Shown here: piece by piece, positions 21,618-32,366 of the stretch | How the letters are laid out: each line of letters starts with the position of its first letter | How positions within the stretch are numbered: position 1 is the stretch's first letter | Assembly (NCBI GenBank): GCA_003049485.1 | Contig: PYST01000398.1 | Span: 1-32,366 of the forward strand | Length of the DNA stretch: 32,366 bases | DNA from: Ophioceras dolichostomum | Taxonomy: Eukaryota > Ascomycota > Sordariomycetes > Magnaporthales > Ophioceraceae | Reading direction: 5' to 3' | Program-made: the position numbers and the translations under genes | Notes under the pieces: model-generated | The model's database searches: none | Told to the model about the DNA's origin: nothing | The model's input: the letters and a program-made list of their open reading frames with translations, nothing else

Positions 21618-23365
21618 ATGGCTAGCAGAACCACCCGCAGTACCACCCCACTCGTGGTGAGGCCGAAGCACGTTCTCAACGGGCTCTGGCGCGCGCCTAT
21701 GATCATCAGCGAGCGGATGACCAACCGACGGTCCAAGATCCGTATCCTGCGAGAGTTTTATGGGCTCTTCGAGCTGGGCAAGATGCTCCTCGTCCTAGGT
21801 CGGCCTAGAAGGTACAGAGAGCTATGTCTTATCCACCCATCAGTCAATATCCGCAGCATACAGAGTCTGGATGAATGCCACCAAGTAATCACTCACACAG
21901 GCTAACATTCAGTGATCTTGCGGCGGCGTTACCACGCTCCTGATGATTATCGTAGGTTAGACGCATGGCCTTCGTCTGGACGAGAACTCTAAGTTTAGTT
22001 ACCAAGGCAAGTCGTCCGTCGTACTCGCTGTCTTGACTGGTAGGCATGAAGAGAAAATAGACACTGACCAAGAGACCACTCGAGAGTCGACTCGTCAACA
22101 GGCATCGAGTGGGACATCTTGCACGAGCACTTCCGCGGTGAGATCATCTACCAGGCTGAGACGGACATCCACTTCCCGCGGCTCACAGTGGGAGAGACCC
22201 TGCTTTTCGCTGTGCTGGCACGGAACACGACGAACCGGCTGCCGGGCATCTCGCGCACGACATACGCTACCCATCTGCACGACGTGGTGATGGCCATGTT
22301 GGGCATCTCGCACCCGGTTAACACCCAGGTCAGGCAGGAAAGGCTTCATCAGGGGCGTCAGCGACGGCGAACGCAAGTGCGTCAGCATTGCCGAGGTCAT
22401 GCTCAACGTGAGCGCCGTCCAGTGCTGTGGCAACAGCAACCCGCGGCCTCCACAGCGCCACCGCCCTCGAGTTCGCTCGTGTGTTGAGGCTCTCTACTCC
22501 GCTAGGCAACACGGCTGCCGTGGTGGCCATCTATAAGGTGTCCTAGGTAGCAAACTAGGTGAGCTCTTCCACTCCGTTCCTTTTGGCTGCTTATGCCCGT
22601 CGGAGACCCCAAGCAGACAGACGAAGCCTCAACGATCATTCTAGTACTTCTCGCACGCAGCCCCGACGCCCGCACCCCTCCCATCCAGGCCTAGCCACCG
22701 CTGCTAACCAACGCGACGCGACCCTCGCACACCCTCTCAGGCCTCATAGTCGATCAACACAAACGCCTCACCATTGGCGTCGAGGTCGCTACGAAGCCCG
22801 ACCTCCTCCTCTTCCTCGACGAGCCTATCTCCGTCCGGCCTCGACTCCCGAACAGCCTAGTCCGTTGCGACACTGATCCGCAAGCTCTCCGACGCCGGCC
22901 AAGTTTCCCCATGCTCTGCACGATTGACCAACCGTCCGTGCTGCTAGTCTAGCAGTTCGACCAGCTCCGCCTCCTCTCCAAAGGGGGGCTGCACCGTATG
23001 TATAGTATTCGGCAAGATCAGCATCAGCGAGAACGCCCGCACCTTGTTTGACCTCGTACTTTGAGAGGAACGGAACAGGGCGAAAATGCCTGGACGACGA
23101 GAACTTCGCCGAGTGGATGCTGCACGTCATCGGTGCGGCCCCCGGCGCGAAGACCGATAGAGATTGGCACGAGGTGTGGCGCGCCAGCAGGGAGTTCGAG
23201 GAGGTCAAGGGGGAGCTAGATGCGCTCGGGGTGAAGAGACGGCCCAACGTCCCCGCCGAGGAGAGGAGTAGCCATCTGTCGTACGCGGCGCCGAGCATGG
23301 TACAGTATTGGATGCTGCTCAAGGGTGTGCTTGAGCAGTACTGGCGCACGTTGTTGTATGTTTAG
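21618..23365 (+). pseudogene. Collapsed PDR/CDR-type ABC transporter pseudogene
   Basis: Fragments are in the order of a full-length pleiotropic drug-resistance transporter. First comes the N-terminal lead-in IRILREFYGLFELGKMLLVLGRP, which runs into NBD1; the Walker A that should follow is broken. Then HEHFRGEIIYQAETDIHFPR, LTVGETLLFAVLAR and GISRTTYATHLHDVVMAMLG appear. In another frame, the ABC signature is VSDGERKCVSIAE where family members have VSGGERKRVSIAE. GLHSATALEFARVLRLS follows. After only about 200 nt, where about 2 kb of membrane domain and linker are expected, NBD2 appears: HKRLTIGVEVATKPDLLLFL, DEP, then shifted GLDSRTA-stop-SVATLIRKLSDAG. Next come FERNGTGRKCLDDENFAEWM and, at the very start of the second membrane domain, YWRTLLYV and a stop. 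One stop (TAG 22858-22860) replaces an expected TGG. It has several frameshifts, two lost membrane domains and no function. Confidence 0.85.
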
Positions 23366-24344
23366 TACTCCATGATTTCGTTGTCTCTCAGAAATGTACC
23401 TAAATTACCTCCTACCTCAGCTACCTGCTCGGTTCCGAAACCATAGCGCAGCACCACCGCGTTTCCTCCTAGTTCAACTTCTAGGATGATCATGCTCTAC
23501 GATCATCTTCCCAACTTCTCCAGTCTCTCCTAATCGGCCCTCTCCTTCTTCAACGCCCAGCTCTCCCAACAGGGCACTTTGTTGGTTGGTCGACTACGCC
23601 GAGAGCTGGCCGGAATTTTAGGGTTGTGTAAGGTACCTAGGTTTATGTCGCTTTCAACATGAGTGCTGCCGTGTTCCTGTGCTGGATCGCGCGTGCCGAA
23701 GAAGTGGCGTTTCGGGGATCTCCTCGCGTTGGTCAAAGTGAAGAAGGGGAAGAAGACTCGGAAGAAGGCTGGAGGTTAGTGCTGCAGACTGGTTGACAGG
23801 TGAGTCGGCTGGCTGATGCTGGAAGATTCCCGAGCAAGCCGCCGATTGATGGGGTGGGTGTTTACACCATCTGTCAACTGGGGCGAGCGGAAAGTTGTGA
23901 GTTTATCGCTGGCGAACTGGGGTCATCAGGAAGCATCCACTGTTCGACCAGATGGTGAGCAACGAGGCCGAGGCCTAATCGATGTACGATACCAGGCCAG
24001 TACCAGAGAAGAGAGTAGGACCAGTTTAAAACACATCGAAAAAGCCTAGGACAGGCAGGCGCCCGACTACTCGGGCATACACAAAATAAATCTCGTTTGA
24101 GATGGCCTCGGGGAGGACTTGCAGCATGATGCAATGTCGTGTGACAAACCGTGCATGGTGCCGTCATAGAGCCTGCAAGGTAAAATGCAGTCACCGTGTC
24201 ACCCATGCGGGGTACGGAGCCACGTACCGTTACGTTACGTGCAAATGTCCTGGGTAGGTAGGTACTTAGGTAGTACTGTAATGTACCGGCATGTCTTCTA
24301 TATTGCATTATCAAGGGCACTACACCATACTAAAGCTGCTGCTG
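23366..24344. other. Intergenic, no gene seen
   Basis: It contains TAGGTAGGTACTTAGGTAG-type repeats near 24256-24282. It lies 3' of both the ABC remnant and adenylosuccinate synthetase, which converge here. Confidence 0.4.
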
Positions 24345-26502
24345 CTACTTCTCGATGACGTCCTCCCGACCCGGGCCACATCCAATCCACTTGACTCCGA
24401 CGCCGAGGAAGTCCTCGATGAAACCGACGTACTTCCGGGCGTTCTCCGGGAGGTCCGAGAAGCTCTTGACTCCCGACGTGCTGGTCTGCCAGCCCGGCAG
24501 GGTCTCGTACACGACCTCGACGTCCTGGAGCGCCGAGCAGTTCATCGGGAACCCCTTATAGGTCTCGCCCGTCTTGGGGTCCTTGTACGCGATGGCCACC
24601 TTGAGCTCGGGGAGCTTGTCGAGGATGTCGAGCTTGGTGAGGTTGAGCACGTCGTAGTGGTTGACGTTGTGGGAGTATTTGGCCACGACGAGGTCGAGCC
24701 ACTGTTTCAGGGAGGAGAAGGTGCGTGATTACATTAGCGGAAGGCTGGGAGAGCGAGGACAACAGAGAAGAAAAAGGGAGAAAGACGCAGAGTGAGAAGG
24801 AGAAGAGGGGCCGGCAAAACTCACTCCACACCGGCGCTTCCTGCCCGTGCTAACACCCCACTCGTGGCCCTCCTCCTGGAGGAACGCGCCCACGCCGCCC
24901 TCGATCTCGGTGGGGAAGGGGCCGGCTCCGACGCGGGTGGTGTAGGCCTTGAGCACGCCCACGACGGCGTCGATCTTGCGGCGGTCGATGCTGAGGCCGG
25001 CCATGACGCCGCCGAACGTGGTCGAGGTGCTGGTCACGAACGGGTACGTGCCGTACGTGTTGTCCAGCATGCAGGACTGCGCCCCCTCGATCAGGATCTT
25101 CTTGTTCTCAGCTTGGGCCTTGGCGAGGTACTGGACGTCGTCGACGACGTAAGGGCGGAGACTCTGACGCACATCCTGTGGAGAAATTTTACCGAGATGA
25201 TGCGCGTTAGCGTAGGCAGAGACAGGTAAGCGGGAGTTGACGCATGCCACTGGAGGCTCAGGTATGAGAGTAGAGAGAGGGCGAAGGAAATGAACAGAGG
25301 TATTGGGGAAGCCTGTAGGGGCCATGTCGAGCTCAGCGCTGGGGAGTTGCTGGGAGAACGAACCTTCAGAGCTTGGATCTCTTTCTCGACATCATAGTCG
25401 GCGTACTGCTCCCCAAATAAGCGGCGGTAAGTCGTGTCCAAAGCCCGCATCTTAGACTCCAAAATGTCGTCATGGAAGGCGTCCTCTATGGTGATGTTTG
25501 TCCGCTCGGCCTTGGAGCCATACGCGGGACCGATGCCGCTCCCCGTGGTTCCGATTTTCTTGGCGCCTAGGAGAGTCTCTTTTAGTCGGTCGGCGTGGGC
25601 GTGGATGTCTAGGTTCAGCGCGCAGCGACCCGAGACCAGTAGACGGCCCTCGACGACCGACGCTCCATTCTCGCAGCCCGGAACGCCCTTAGTTTCCAGC
25701 GTGCCGATCTCGCGGAAGAACGATGGGATGTGGACCACGACGCCGGGGCCGATCAGGTTGGTGGTCTTGGGGTTGAGGAGGCCTGAAGGGAGCATGTGGC
25801 TGGAGAATCGGTCAGTAGTGTTGATGACGGAGGAAGCGCCAACGGATCGAACAAGGGAGGGCGAGAGGACTAAGAATTGGGGAGCTAGGAATTGGGGAGG
25901 CGGCTCACAAATCCCAGGACTTTCCATGGGCGACCACGGCTGCACATAGGAGGCCATATCAGTATCCATCTACGCAGTCCACACAAGACGAAACACCGTG
26001 CTGTTGTGACCAGCTGGCACCCAATGAGCCCCGATGCGACGTGCCATGACACGGCAGGGCAAGGCTGGTCTTGTCTATTGCGGAAATCGGTTCGAGTGTC
26101 ACTCACTGTGGCCGCAATTCCGTCCACCGGTGGCGCGCGCGCAGATGTCGATGCCGGAGGCGAGGATATCGCAAAGTTTACCTAGAAGTCAACGCCACAG
26201 ACCTGTTTAGCTTTCGAGCGCAGCTCACCAGACAACCCCGACGACCATGGCATAGCAACGGGGACACAAGAAGAAGACCACGACAGTGTCGTAACGTACC
26301 TTTGCCCTCGCTGTAACACCACCACGACGCGCACAGATGCAGTGATTAGCGACACCATCCACCATGCAGCAGAGCAGACTACGCTGTTCATGTGGGTGGG
26401 TAGGTAGTAGGTAGTATTGAGGGCGCAAGGCGCCCAGGGAAGGGAATCGGAGGGTGGAACAACATACTCTCCCCACTGCACACCCAGCACGATCGTCGCC
26501 AT
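24345..26502 (-). CDS. ADE12: Adenylosuccinate synthetase (ADSS)
   Basis: The enzyme joins IMP and L-aspartate using GTP to form adenylosuccinate, the first committed step to AMP. Seven exons: 26502-26468 (35 nt), 26310-26300 (11 nt), 26181-26107 (75), 25939-25909 (31), 25799-25364, 25175-24825 and 24701-24345. All junctions keep frame, giving 431 residues, the family length. Motifs: VQWGDEGKGKL with D12 as the expected catalytic base, GGRNCGHT with catalytic H40, HMLPSGLLNP, GTTGSGIGPAYGSKAER, EGAQSCMLDNTYGTYPFVTS, KAYTTRVGAGPFPTE, STGRKRRCGWLDLV, LNLTKLDILD and LPGW...LPENARKY. The C-terminus is typical. The active-site segments carry unusual residues: GGRNCGHT where GG(H/N)NAGHT is usual, and EGAQSCMLD. 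Whether this is the housekeeping copy or a divergent paralogue cannot be told here. Cytosolic. Confidence 0.92.
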
Positions 26503-28739
26503 TGTTGCTTGCCTGCTTGCTGTACTGCACTGAGCAGAAGCTTAGAATAACGAAGAAAGAAAAAGAAAAGAGAGCGGCAGTAAGTTGGCGACTAGGGAAA
26601 GCAGAAAGCGAAGTTGGATAAAGAACGTGTTGCGACACGTTGACTCGGCCAACGGTAGGAAAAAGAAGAGACCAAGATTTACAAGCGATCGCGGGGTCGT
26701 GAGGCTTTTTAATTTTTTTTTTCGTCCCTTCCTCCAATTGTCCAGTGAGATATTGCGTGCGTGGTGGGGCAGTGAAGGAGCCAAGCCTTCTGTTGGGGGC
26801 ACATCTTTCCGTCTTACAGGTACCAGAGCACAGCACTTACAAGGCGTGCCAACTGCCTGCCACGCTATATTCCGTTGCATCAGTACCTTTCTGGTTGCTC
26901 CCCCCCCCCAGTAGCTTCAGTCTGCAAACTTCCAATTCTCTCTCTCTAGAGCGTGATTTGTGTCTTCAATGTTCTAGGACTGTTCCTGTCGTAAGGAATA
27001 GCACAGCAACACATTGCAAGCTTTTCGTCCGAAGGCCTTCAGTGTATCTGTTCTACAACCCTTGGCCACCTGTGGGCCGATCTCGGAAAGGGTTCGGTGG
27101 GATGGATGGAGGGGTAGAGGGGTTGGGACCGATCTGCCGGGGGCGTCATCATACATGCAGGACATGTCCCCACTCTACTGGATGCCACCTGTGGACGTGC
27201 TGAGAGCCTGGAGCCGGGAGGCTGGCCTTCACCCTTGAGAGCCCGAGGAGACTTCGGCGTGAGAGAGCGTGCCGACCTGATTTGAATTTCTAACCTGCTG
27301 TGAAGGGGAGAAGTATTTGGGTTTCCGTACTTCATGTCGTACTATGTAGTACCTGCTAGTTTTACGATTTCACATAGCAAGGCACTATCGACAATTAGCT
27401 TCCATGATACCTACCGAAGCCAAACTTTTCAGTCGTTCCAGCTACCAAAGCCACCGACCCGATCTTCAGGAACCCGCGGCCGGTAACTGCCACAACTCTA
27501 TTCCTTAGCTCGGCCCCGGCTCCGTGCTAGACCTCCCAATCATACCGGGGCCGGACCGGTACCTCCTTAGAGTTGGGTCGGGATTTAGAGGTGGTTGCTG
27601 ATCCACGCCGTCAGAACACCTCCCCGCAGTGTAGGCTCAAGACCCCTCGCATCTGGCCCACAACTCGCGGGGCATGGCTTCAAGCGTCCTTGCCCCTCAA
27701 GTCCTGCAGCCCGGCGGATGACCTCACGGAAGGGGAACAGAGAGGGCGTTGTCACTCTAGGCGGACCAAGGAATGTGAATCCGTTACTAAATTCAAGCAT
27801 GTTGGTTGGACAGCGCTTTGGCGTAGCGCCTGGCTTACACCGGCTGACCCCGTTGGCTTGTCTGCACAGACGAAGAGAGCCGAGGATACCCGCATCCGGG
27901 TCACGAACGGGCCAAGTGAATAACGAACCAAGAGGAACAAAGAAGTTCAAAAAAAGGTCCAGTTTCAGCGATCATGCCCATGGCATGAAGTGACGTCCTG
28001 TCTACCTACAGATATGAAGAGTTGTTTATTGAACGGACGGACGGTCTGCTCATCAGGTTGTCTCCGGCGGTGGTGAGGCAAGTAGGTGGGAGGTGGATGG
28101 ATGGTGATGCTCGGCTCTTTGGTGCACTTGGGTACCCCGCAAAAGAACTTCAAGTTGAGTTCCAGGGACCGTTGGCCCTTAACGTCCGAGCCAGCCCGTG
28201 AGACAAACCGGCGGTCCCCTTGTGAGCTAGGACGTCATGTGGCTCAATGGAAAGGTCCACAAAGTCAATTGGTACATAAGGAACACCTCCGCAGACACTG
28301 GTCAAAGTAGACTGTGCCATTGAGCACCGAGGGACGGCGGCTTTCCAGTGGCCATTACCATAGGTACCTACCTACCTATGCTTAACGAATTATCCGTACG
28401 AGACAACTCCCTCTGAAAGTTGCGAGAGCAAAACATTCATACCGTCAGGAACGGCGCACAGCAGATGCCGGCAAACAAAGACAGGAACCACCTTGAAGCC
28501 GCCTGAGCATCATCGAGCATCACCGAGTACCAGCTATTTGTCGACTTACACGTTGGTGCTGCTGCCTCGATTTAGCTTTTACATAGGGACGGGACGTAAC
28601 GATGCTGGTGCGGGCAACTCCACCTCTTTCCCGGGTCGGAGGCATCCAATGCCGGGTCGTTGGGCAATCACGGAGATACCATTACCCCAAAAGTGCGGAG
28701 AAGGTACTACCACCCTGTGATGCCGCTGTCCCCTCGTCA
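26503..28739. promoter_or_regulatory. Divergent intergenic region between ADSS and the ThDP enzyme
   Basis: These 2.2 kb lie between the start codons of two divergently transcribed metabolic genes. There is A/T-rich and C-run low-complexity sequence near 26705-26722 and 26901-26910, and an ACCTACCTACCT repeat near 28363-28378. The ADSS 5' leader is CT-rich on the minus strand (about 26520-26620). ORFs here have no convincing composition. Confidence 0.4.
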
Positions 28740-30983
28740 ATGCTGCCGAGCATCAGAACCACAAGCTCCGGACCACGCCCACGCTTCTTAAGAGACAGCC
28801 TGAATGCTATCTCCCAACCTCGAGCCTCCCAACACAGCTATAGAGAGCCTTTCGGCCTTCCCACAAGGTCCTCAACAAGCACACGGCATCTGTCCACGGC
28901 GGCCAGCAGCAGCGAGAAGATGTACACTACCTCTACAGCCTTCTTTGAGACGTTGCGCGATGCCGGGGTGACGCATTGCTTCGTGAACCTAGGTTCAGAC
29001 CACCCCAGCATTATGGAGGCGCTGGCCGAAAAGGGGCAGGGGTTCCCTAGGATCATCACCTGTCCGAACGAGGCACGTATCACTACCGCTACCCTACCTA
29101 CTATCCCAAGTCCCGTACCTTCCCGCCCACTCCCGTCCCGTTGCCCCTCTGCTAACACTCCCCCTTCTCCTCCACCCCCCAGATGGTCGCCATGTCAATG
29201 GCAGACGGCTTCGCCCGCCTAACTAGGCAGCCGCAATGCGTAATAGTGCACGTCGACGTCGGCACGCAAGGGCTGGGGGCAGCCGTGCACAACGCCAGCA
29301 TGGGGCGGGCGCCCGTGCTCGTCTTCGCCGGCCTCTCCCCCTTCACGCTCGAGGGCGAGCTCCCCGGCTCCCGCACCGAGTTCATCCACTGGGTCCAGGA
29401 CGTGCCCGACCAGAAGGCCATCGTGTCGCAGTACTGCCGCTACAGCGCCGAGCTCAAGACCGGCCGCAACGTGAAGCAGATGGTCAACCGGGCGCTGCAG
29501 ATCTCGAGCTCGGCGCCCCAGGGGCCCGTCTACCTCTGCGGCGCCCGCGAGGTGATGGCCGAAGAGATCCAACCCTACGGCATCGACCAGGGTCGCTGGC
29601 AGCCCACGAGGCTGGGAGCGCTGCCCCTAGACGCCGTCGGTCGCATCGCGCAGGCGCTCGCCGGAGCGAAGTCGCCCCTGCTCATCACAGGATTCTCGGG
29701 CCGGGACCACAACTGCCCAGCCCTCCTCGTCGCCCTCGCGGACGCGATCCCTCGACTCCGCGTCCTCGACACCGCCGGCTCCGACATGTGCTTCCCCGCC
29801 TCGCACCCGGCCTGGTTGGGCGTGCGCTACGGGTCCGCGCCGGAGATATCCTCCGCGGACGTCATCCTCGTCCTCGACGCCGACGTGCCGTGGATCCCGA
29901 CGCAGTGTCGTCCCCCTGAGCGCTGCCGGATCTTCCACGTCGACGCGGACCCGCTCAAGCGCACCATGCCGGTATTCTATATCGACGCGCACGAGCGGTT
30001 CGTCGCCGACGCCGGCACCGTGGTGCGGCAGCTCGTCGAGCACCTTGATGGAAACAGCGGCACCGACTGGGGCGACGCCGCCCAGGCCCGGGAGTCACGG
30101 CGCTCCGCGCACGCGGCGCGCATCGCAGAGATCGAGGCCCGGTGCGCCTCCGCGGCCGACGGGACGTTCGGAGCCGGCCACGTGTGCAGACAGCTCCGCA
30201 GGGCGTGCCCGGACGACACGATATGGGCCGTCGAGGCCGTGACAAACACCATATTCGTGGCGGACGCTCTGCAGGTCGACAGACCCGGCCACTTCATCAA
30301 CTGCGGCGGCGGCGGGCTGGGATGGTCAGGGGGTGGGGCCCTGGGCATCAAGCTCGCGACCGACCATTGTGCCTCAGGGGTAGATGGCAAGGATAAGGGC
30401 AAGTTCGTCTGCCAGATCGTCGCGGACGGGACGTTCATGTTCAGCGTGCCGTCGAGTGTGCACTGGATCGCGAGGCGCTACGGAATTCCCGTGCTCACGG
30501 TCATTTTGAACAACAACGGTACGTTACCTACTACCTTATCTTATAGGAGATAGCACGCACGCCAACACACTACATGAAACAACGCGAGAGGGGAGGGGGG
30601 AGAACACAATACCAGATGGATACGAGATGGATACGAGATGGTACTCAGGACGGTCCAGCCTGATTGACGGTTTGGATGCTTTGTGCGGATTGCTGACGAT
30701 TCCACTAAAACCGGTTGATGCAGGCTGGCACGCACCCAAGCGCTCCCTCCTCCTCGTCCACCCAGACGGCGCGGGCTCGAAGGCCACAAACGAGGAGCTG
30801 AACATATCCTTCAAGCCCACTCCGGACTACTCCGGGATCGCCAAGGCGGCCGCCGGCGGCGACCTCTTCGCCGCGCGGGTGGCGCACGCGGCCGACCTAC
30901 CCGCCGCGCTGAAGGCGGCCGTTGAGGCCGTCGAGAAGGGCAAATCTGCCGTGGTGGACTGCAGCGTCGTGCCAGGAAGCTAG
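28740..30983 (+). CDS. Thiamine-diphosphate-dependent enzyme (acetolactate synthase/benzoylformate decarboxylase-like)
   Basis: Three exons: 28740-29072, 29183-30518 and 30724-30983. They give 642 residues, or 582 from the internal Met at 28920. The longer form adds 60 Arg/Ser/Thr-rich residues ending RHLSTAA, resembling a mitochondrial presequence. The ThDP N-terminal (pyrimidine-binding) domain has VTHCFVNLGSDHPSIMEAL and the expected catalytic Glu in CPNEMVAMSMADG (E111). The middle domain includes PLLITGFSGRDHNCPALL and DVPWIPTQCRPPE. The C-terminal ThDP/Mg-binding motif reads VADGTFMFSVP...VILNNNG (ADG at about 525-527, NNN at 554-556), where GDG...NN is the classic form. Intron 1 appears to be GC-AG; intron 2 is a standard GT-AG of 205 nt. 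The reaction is unknown: a 2-keto acid ligase or decarboxylase is likely. It is divergent from ADSS and convergent with the aminopeptidase gene. Confidence 0.88.
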
Positions 30984-31416
30984 GTGCTAGTCTTAGATAC
31001 GTTCCTAGGCGGCAGCTACTAGGTAGCTGCCCGGGCAATTGATTCGTCGATCTTTAGTCCAGATCTTGGTGATGCTGTCCCCAGTGCAGATGCAGGCGTA
31101 GCTTCATCGTAGCAATCTTGTGCTATTATCTGAAGGGCCGAACCCCACTTTTTAACAGGCTTTCAACATGTTGGGGCCAAAACACCTGCAGGCTGAATCA
31201 ATCCATACAATCCTTTTGACACAACCTCGAAAGCATTTCACAAAACCAGAAGAACAAAGAGGTGATTTTGTAATTTTTATTTATTTATTTATCCGCCGCG
31301 GGGCGGCTAGGTACCGTTCCCTACCGTACTGTTGTTCCCCGCTTTCCCGTCCCTAGCTATCCGTTGTCCTCCACCGTCGGGAGTTCTGTTCTGTACTGTA
31401 CTGTTCCCTGCCAAAA
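30984..31416. other. Convergent 3' intergenic region
   Basis: This lies between the stops of the ThDP enzyme and the aminopeptidase. It holds a short (TTTA)n run near 31272-31291 and TACTGT repeats near 31393-31404. No gene is seen; both terminators should lie here. Confidence 0.4.
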
Positions 31417-32366
31417 CTAGGCCGAAAAGATGATCTTCTCCAGCTCGTCCGCGTCCTTGACCGCCGTCGTGAAATTCTCGTAGCCGTCCTTGGTGATGAC
31501 TACATTATCCTCGATTCTACACCAGACCACAGAGATCCAGTCATATACTAGTTAGCAATACCATCCACGGGTGGGCCGAAAAGTGTTGCTGACGCCTGCT
31601 GGGCCGGTAAAGAGTCGAAAGAGTCGACGATTAGAGGGTTACAGAGGCAGCAAGACGGACACAGAACAGGCTGGGGGAAACGAAGAAAGAAGCAGCAACG
31701 CGCGAAGAAAACATACCTCACGCCACCAACATCCCAAAATCTATCCAGCACCTCCTCGTCGATAAACCGCTTGTGCTTCTCGTCCCCGAGATACGGCTGT
31801 ATGATGAACCGGCAAAAGTAGATGCCCGGCTCGACCGTGACGACCGATCCGGCGGGCAACGCGCCCCTCACCCTAAGATAGCGGAACATGGGGTCCACGT
31901 CCGCGTAGTCCGCGTTGCCGCCCGTGTCGTGCGTGTCCATGCCCAGGTAGTGGCCTAGGCCGTGCGGGAAGAAGGCGACGCTCGTGCGCGCCTCCAGGAT
32001 CTCGTCTACCGCGGACGACTTCTTGAAGATGCCCAGCTCCAGGAGGCCCTCGACGGCGACGCGGTGGGCGTGCAGGTGCACGTGGTCCCAGACGACCCCC
32101 TCCTTGAGGAGCGCGAGGGACTCGAGTTGCATGCGGAGCACGATGGAGTAGATCGCGCGGGATTCGGGGGAGAATTTGCCCGAGATGGGGAATGTGCGCG
32201 TCTGTGGAGAAGCAAGCAGGTAGTAGGGTAGAAGGAAGTGAGGGCAGAGACGGAAGAGGCCTCGTTAGTGAAACGAAGCTGGCACGAACTTGACAGAGGG
32301 AGCTATAGGATAGAGGGGAGAACGCCACTCAAAGGGGGGGATAGAGGGGAGGCGGCGGAGGGGGGG
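31417..32366 (-). CDS. Aminopeptidase P / Xaa-Pro dipeptidase (M24B), C-terminal part, truncated by window edge
   Basis: A metallopeptidase of the pita-bread fold that removes residues N-terminal to, or bonded to, proline. Visible exons are 32201-31717 and 31516-31417 with a 200-nt GT-AG intron. The acceptor at 32202 (CTCCACAG) shows that an upstream exon exists. Sequence from 32202 to the window edge is intronic as far as I can read, with a CACTAAC branch-like site near 32264-32270. The exon starts TRTFPISGKFSPESRAIYS, which in the family directly follows the metal-ligand Asp, so both Asp ligands are outside the window. Present are the His ligand in FFPHGLGHYLGMDTHD, one Glu in VTVEPGIYF and the last Glu in RIEDNVVIT. 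The end, ADELEKIIFSA, is the normal C-terminus. Confidence 0.9.

Noticed and set aside
29219..30438. Long antisense and alternate-frame ORFs across the ThDP enzyme.
   Set aside because: They are GC-rich shadows with Arg/Pro/Ala bias; the plus frame carries the family motifs.

Overview
This window is nuclear DNA of a filamentous ascomycete (Pezizomycotina, most likely Sordariomycetes). The evidence is short spliceosomal introns (46-205 nt) with GTRNGN donors and CTAAC/CTRAY-like branch sites, a Zn(II)2Cys6 activator with a fungal_trans-type domain, a pisatin-demethylase-like P450, a Fot1/pogo-type DNA transposon with RIP-like nonsense mutations, and PDR-type ABC transporter remains. All coordinates and splice models come from reading the sequence; no search was run.

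Layout, left to right. Positions 1-1135 are repeat-rich with no convincing gene, followed by a small membrane-protein ORF (1136-1333, minus). A head-to-head pair of paralogous secreted proteins of unknown function follows (1937-3019 minus; 4371-5414 plus). A decayed Fot1/pogo element with 45-nt terminal inverted repeats occupies 6005-7848. Beyond it lie a weak hypothetical ORF (7895-8191) and a frameshifted gene remnant (8249-8837). Next come a five-exon cytochrome P450 (9677-11699, minus), a three-exon zinc-finger protein (13029-14096, minus), a Cys-rich hypothetical protein (14937-15878, minus) and a nine-exon Zn2Cys6 transcription factor (16544-19864, minus).

A perfect (AG)392 dinucleotide tract (20582-21365) separates this block from a collapsed PDR-type ABC transporter pseudogene (21618-23365, plus). 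The right third carries metabolic genes: an adenylosuccinate synthetase with seven exons, one of only 11 nt (24345-26502, minus), a thiamine-diphosphate-dependent enzyme (28740-30983, plus), and the C-terminal part of an aminopeptidase P / Xaa-Pro dipeptidase (31417 to the window edge, minus).

Working together: P450, regulator, transporter remnant, ThDP enzyme and a somewhat divergent adenylosuccinate synthetase within 21 kb could be a decaying specialised-metabolism neighbourhood. No backbone synthase is visible, so this is only a hypothesis. The most solid unusual features are the microexons in the synthetase and the transcription factor, the very long uninterrupted GA tract, the divergent pair of uncharacterised secreted paralogues, and the transition-type stops in the transposase.
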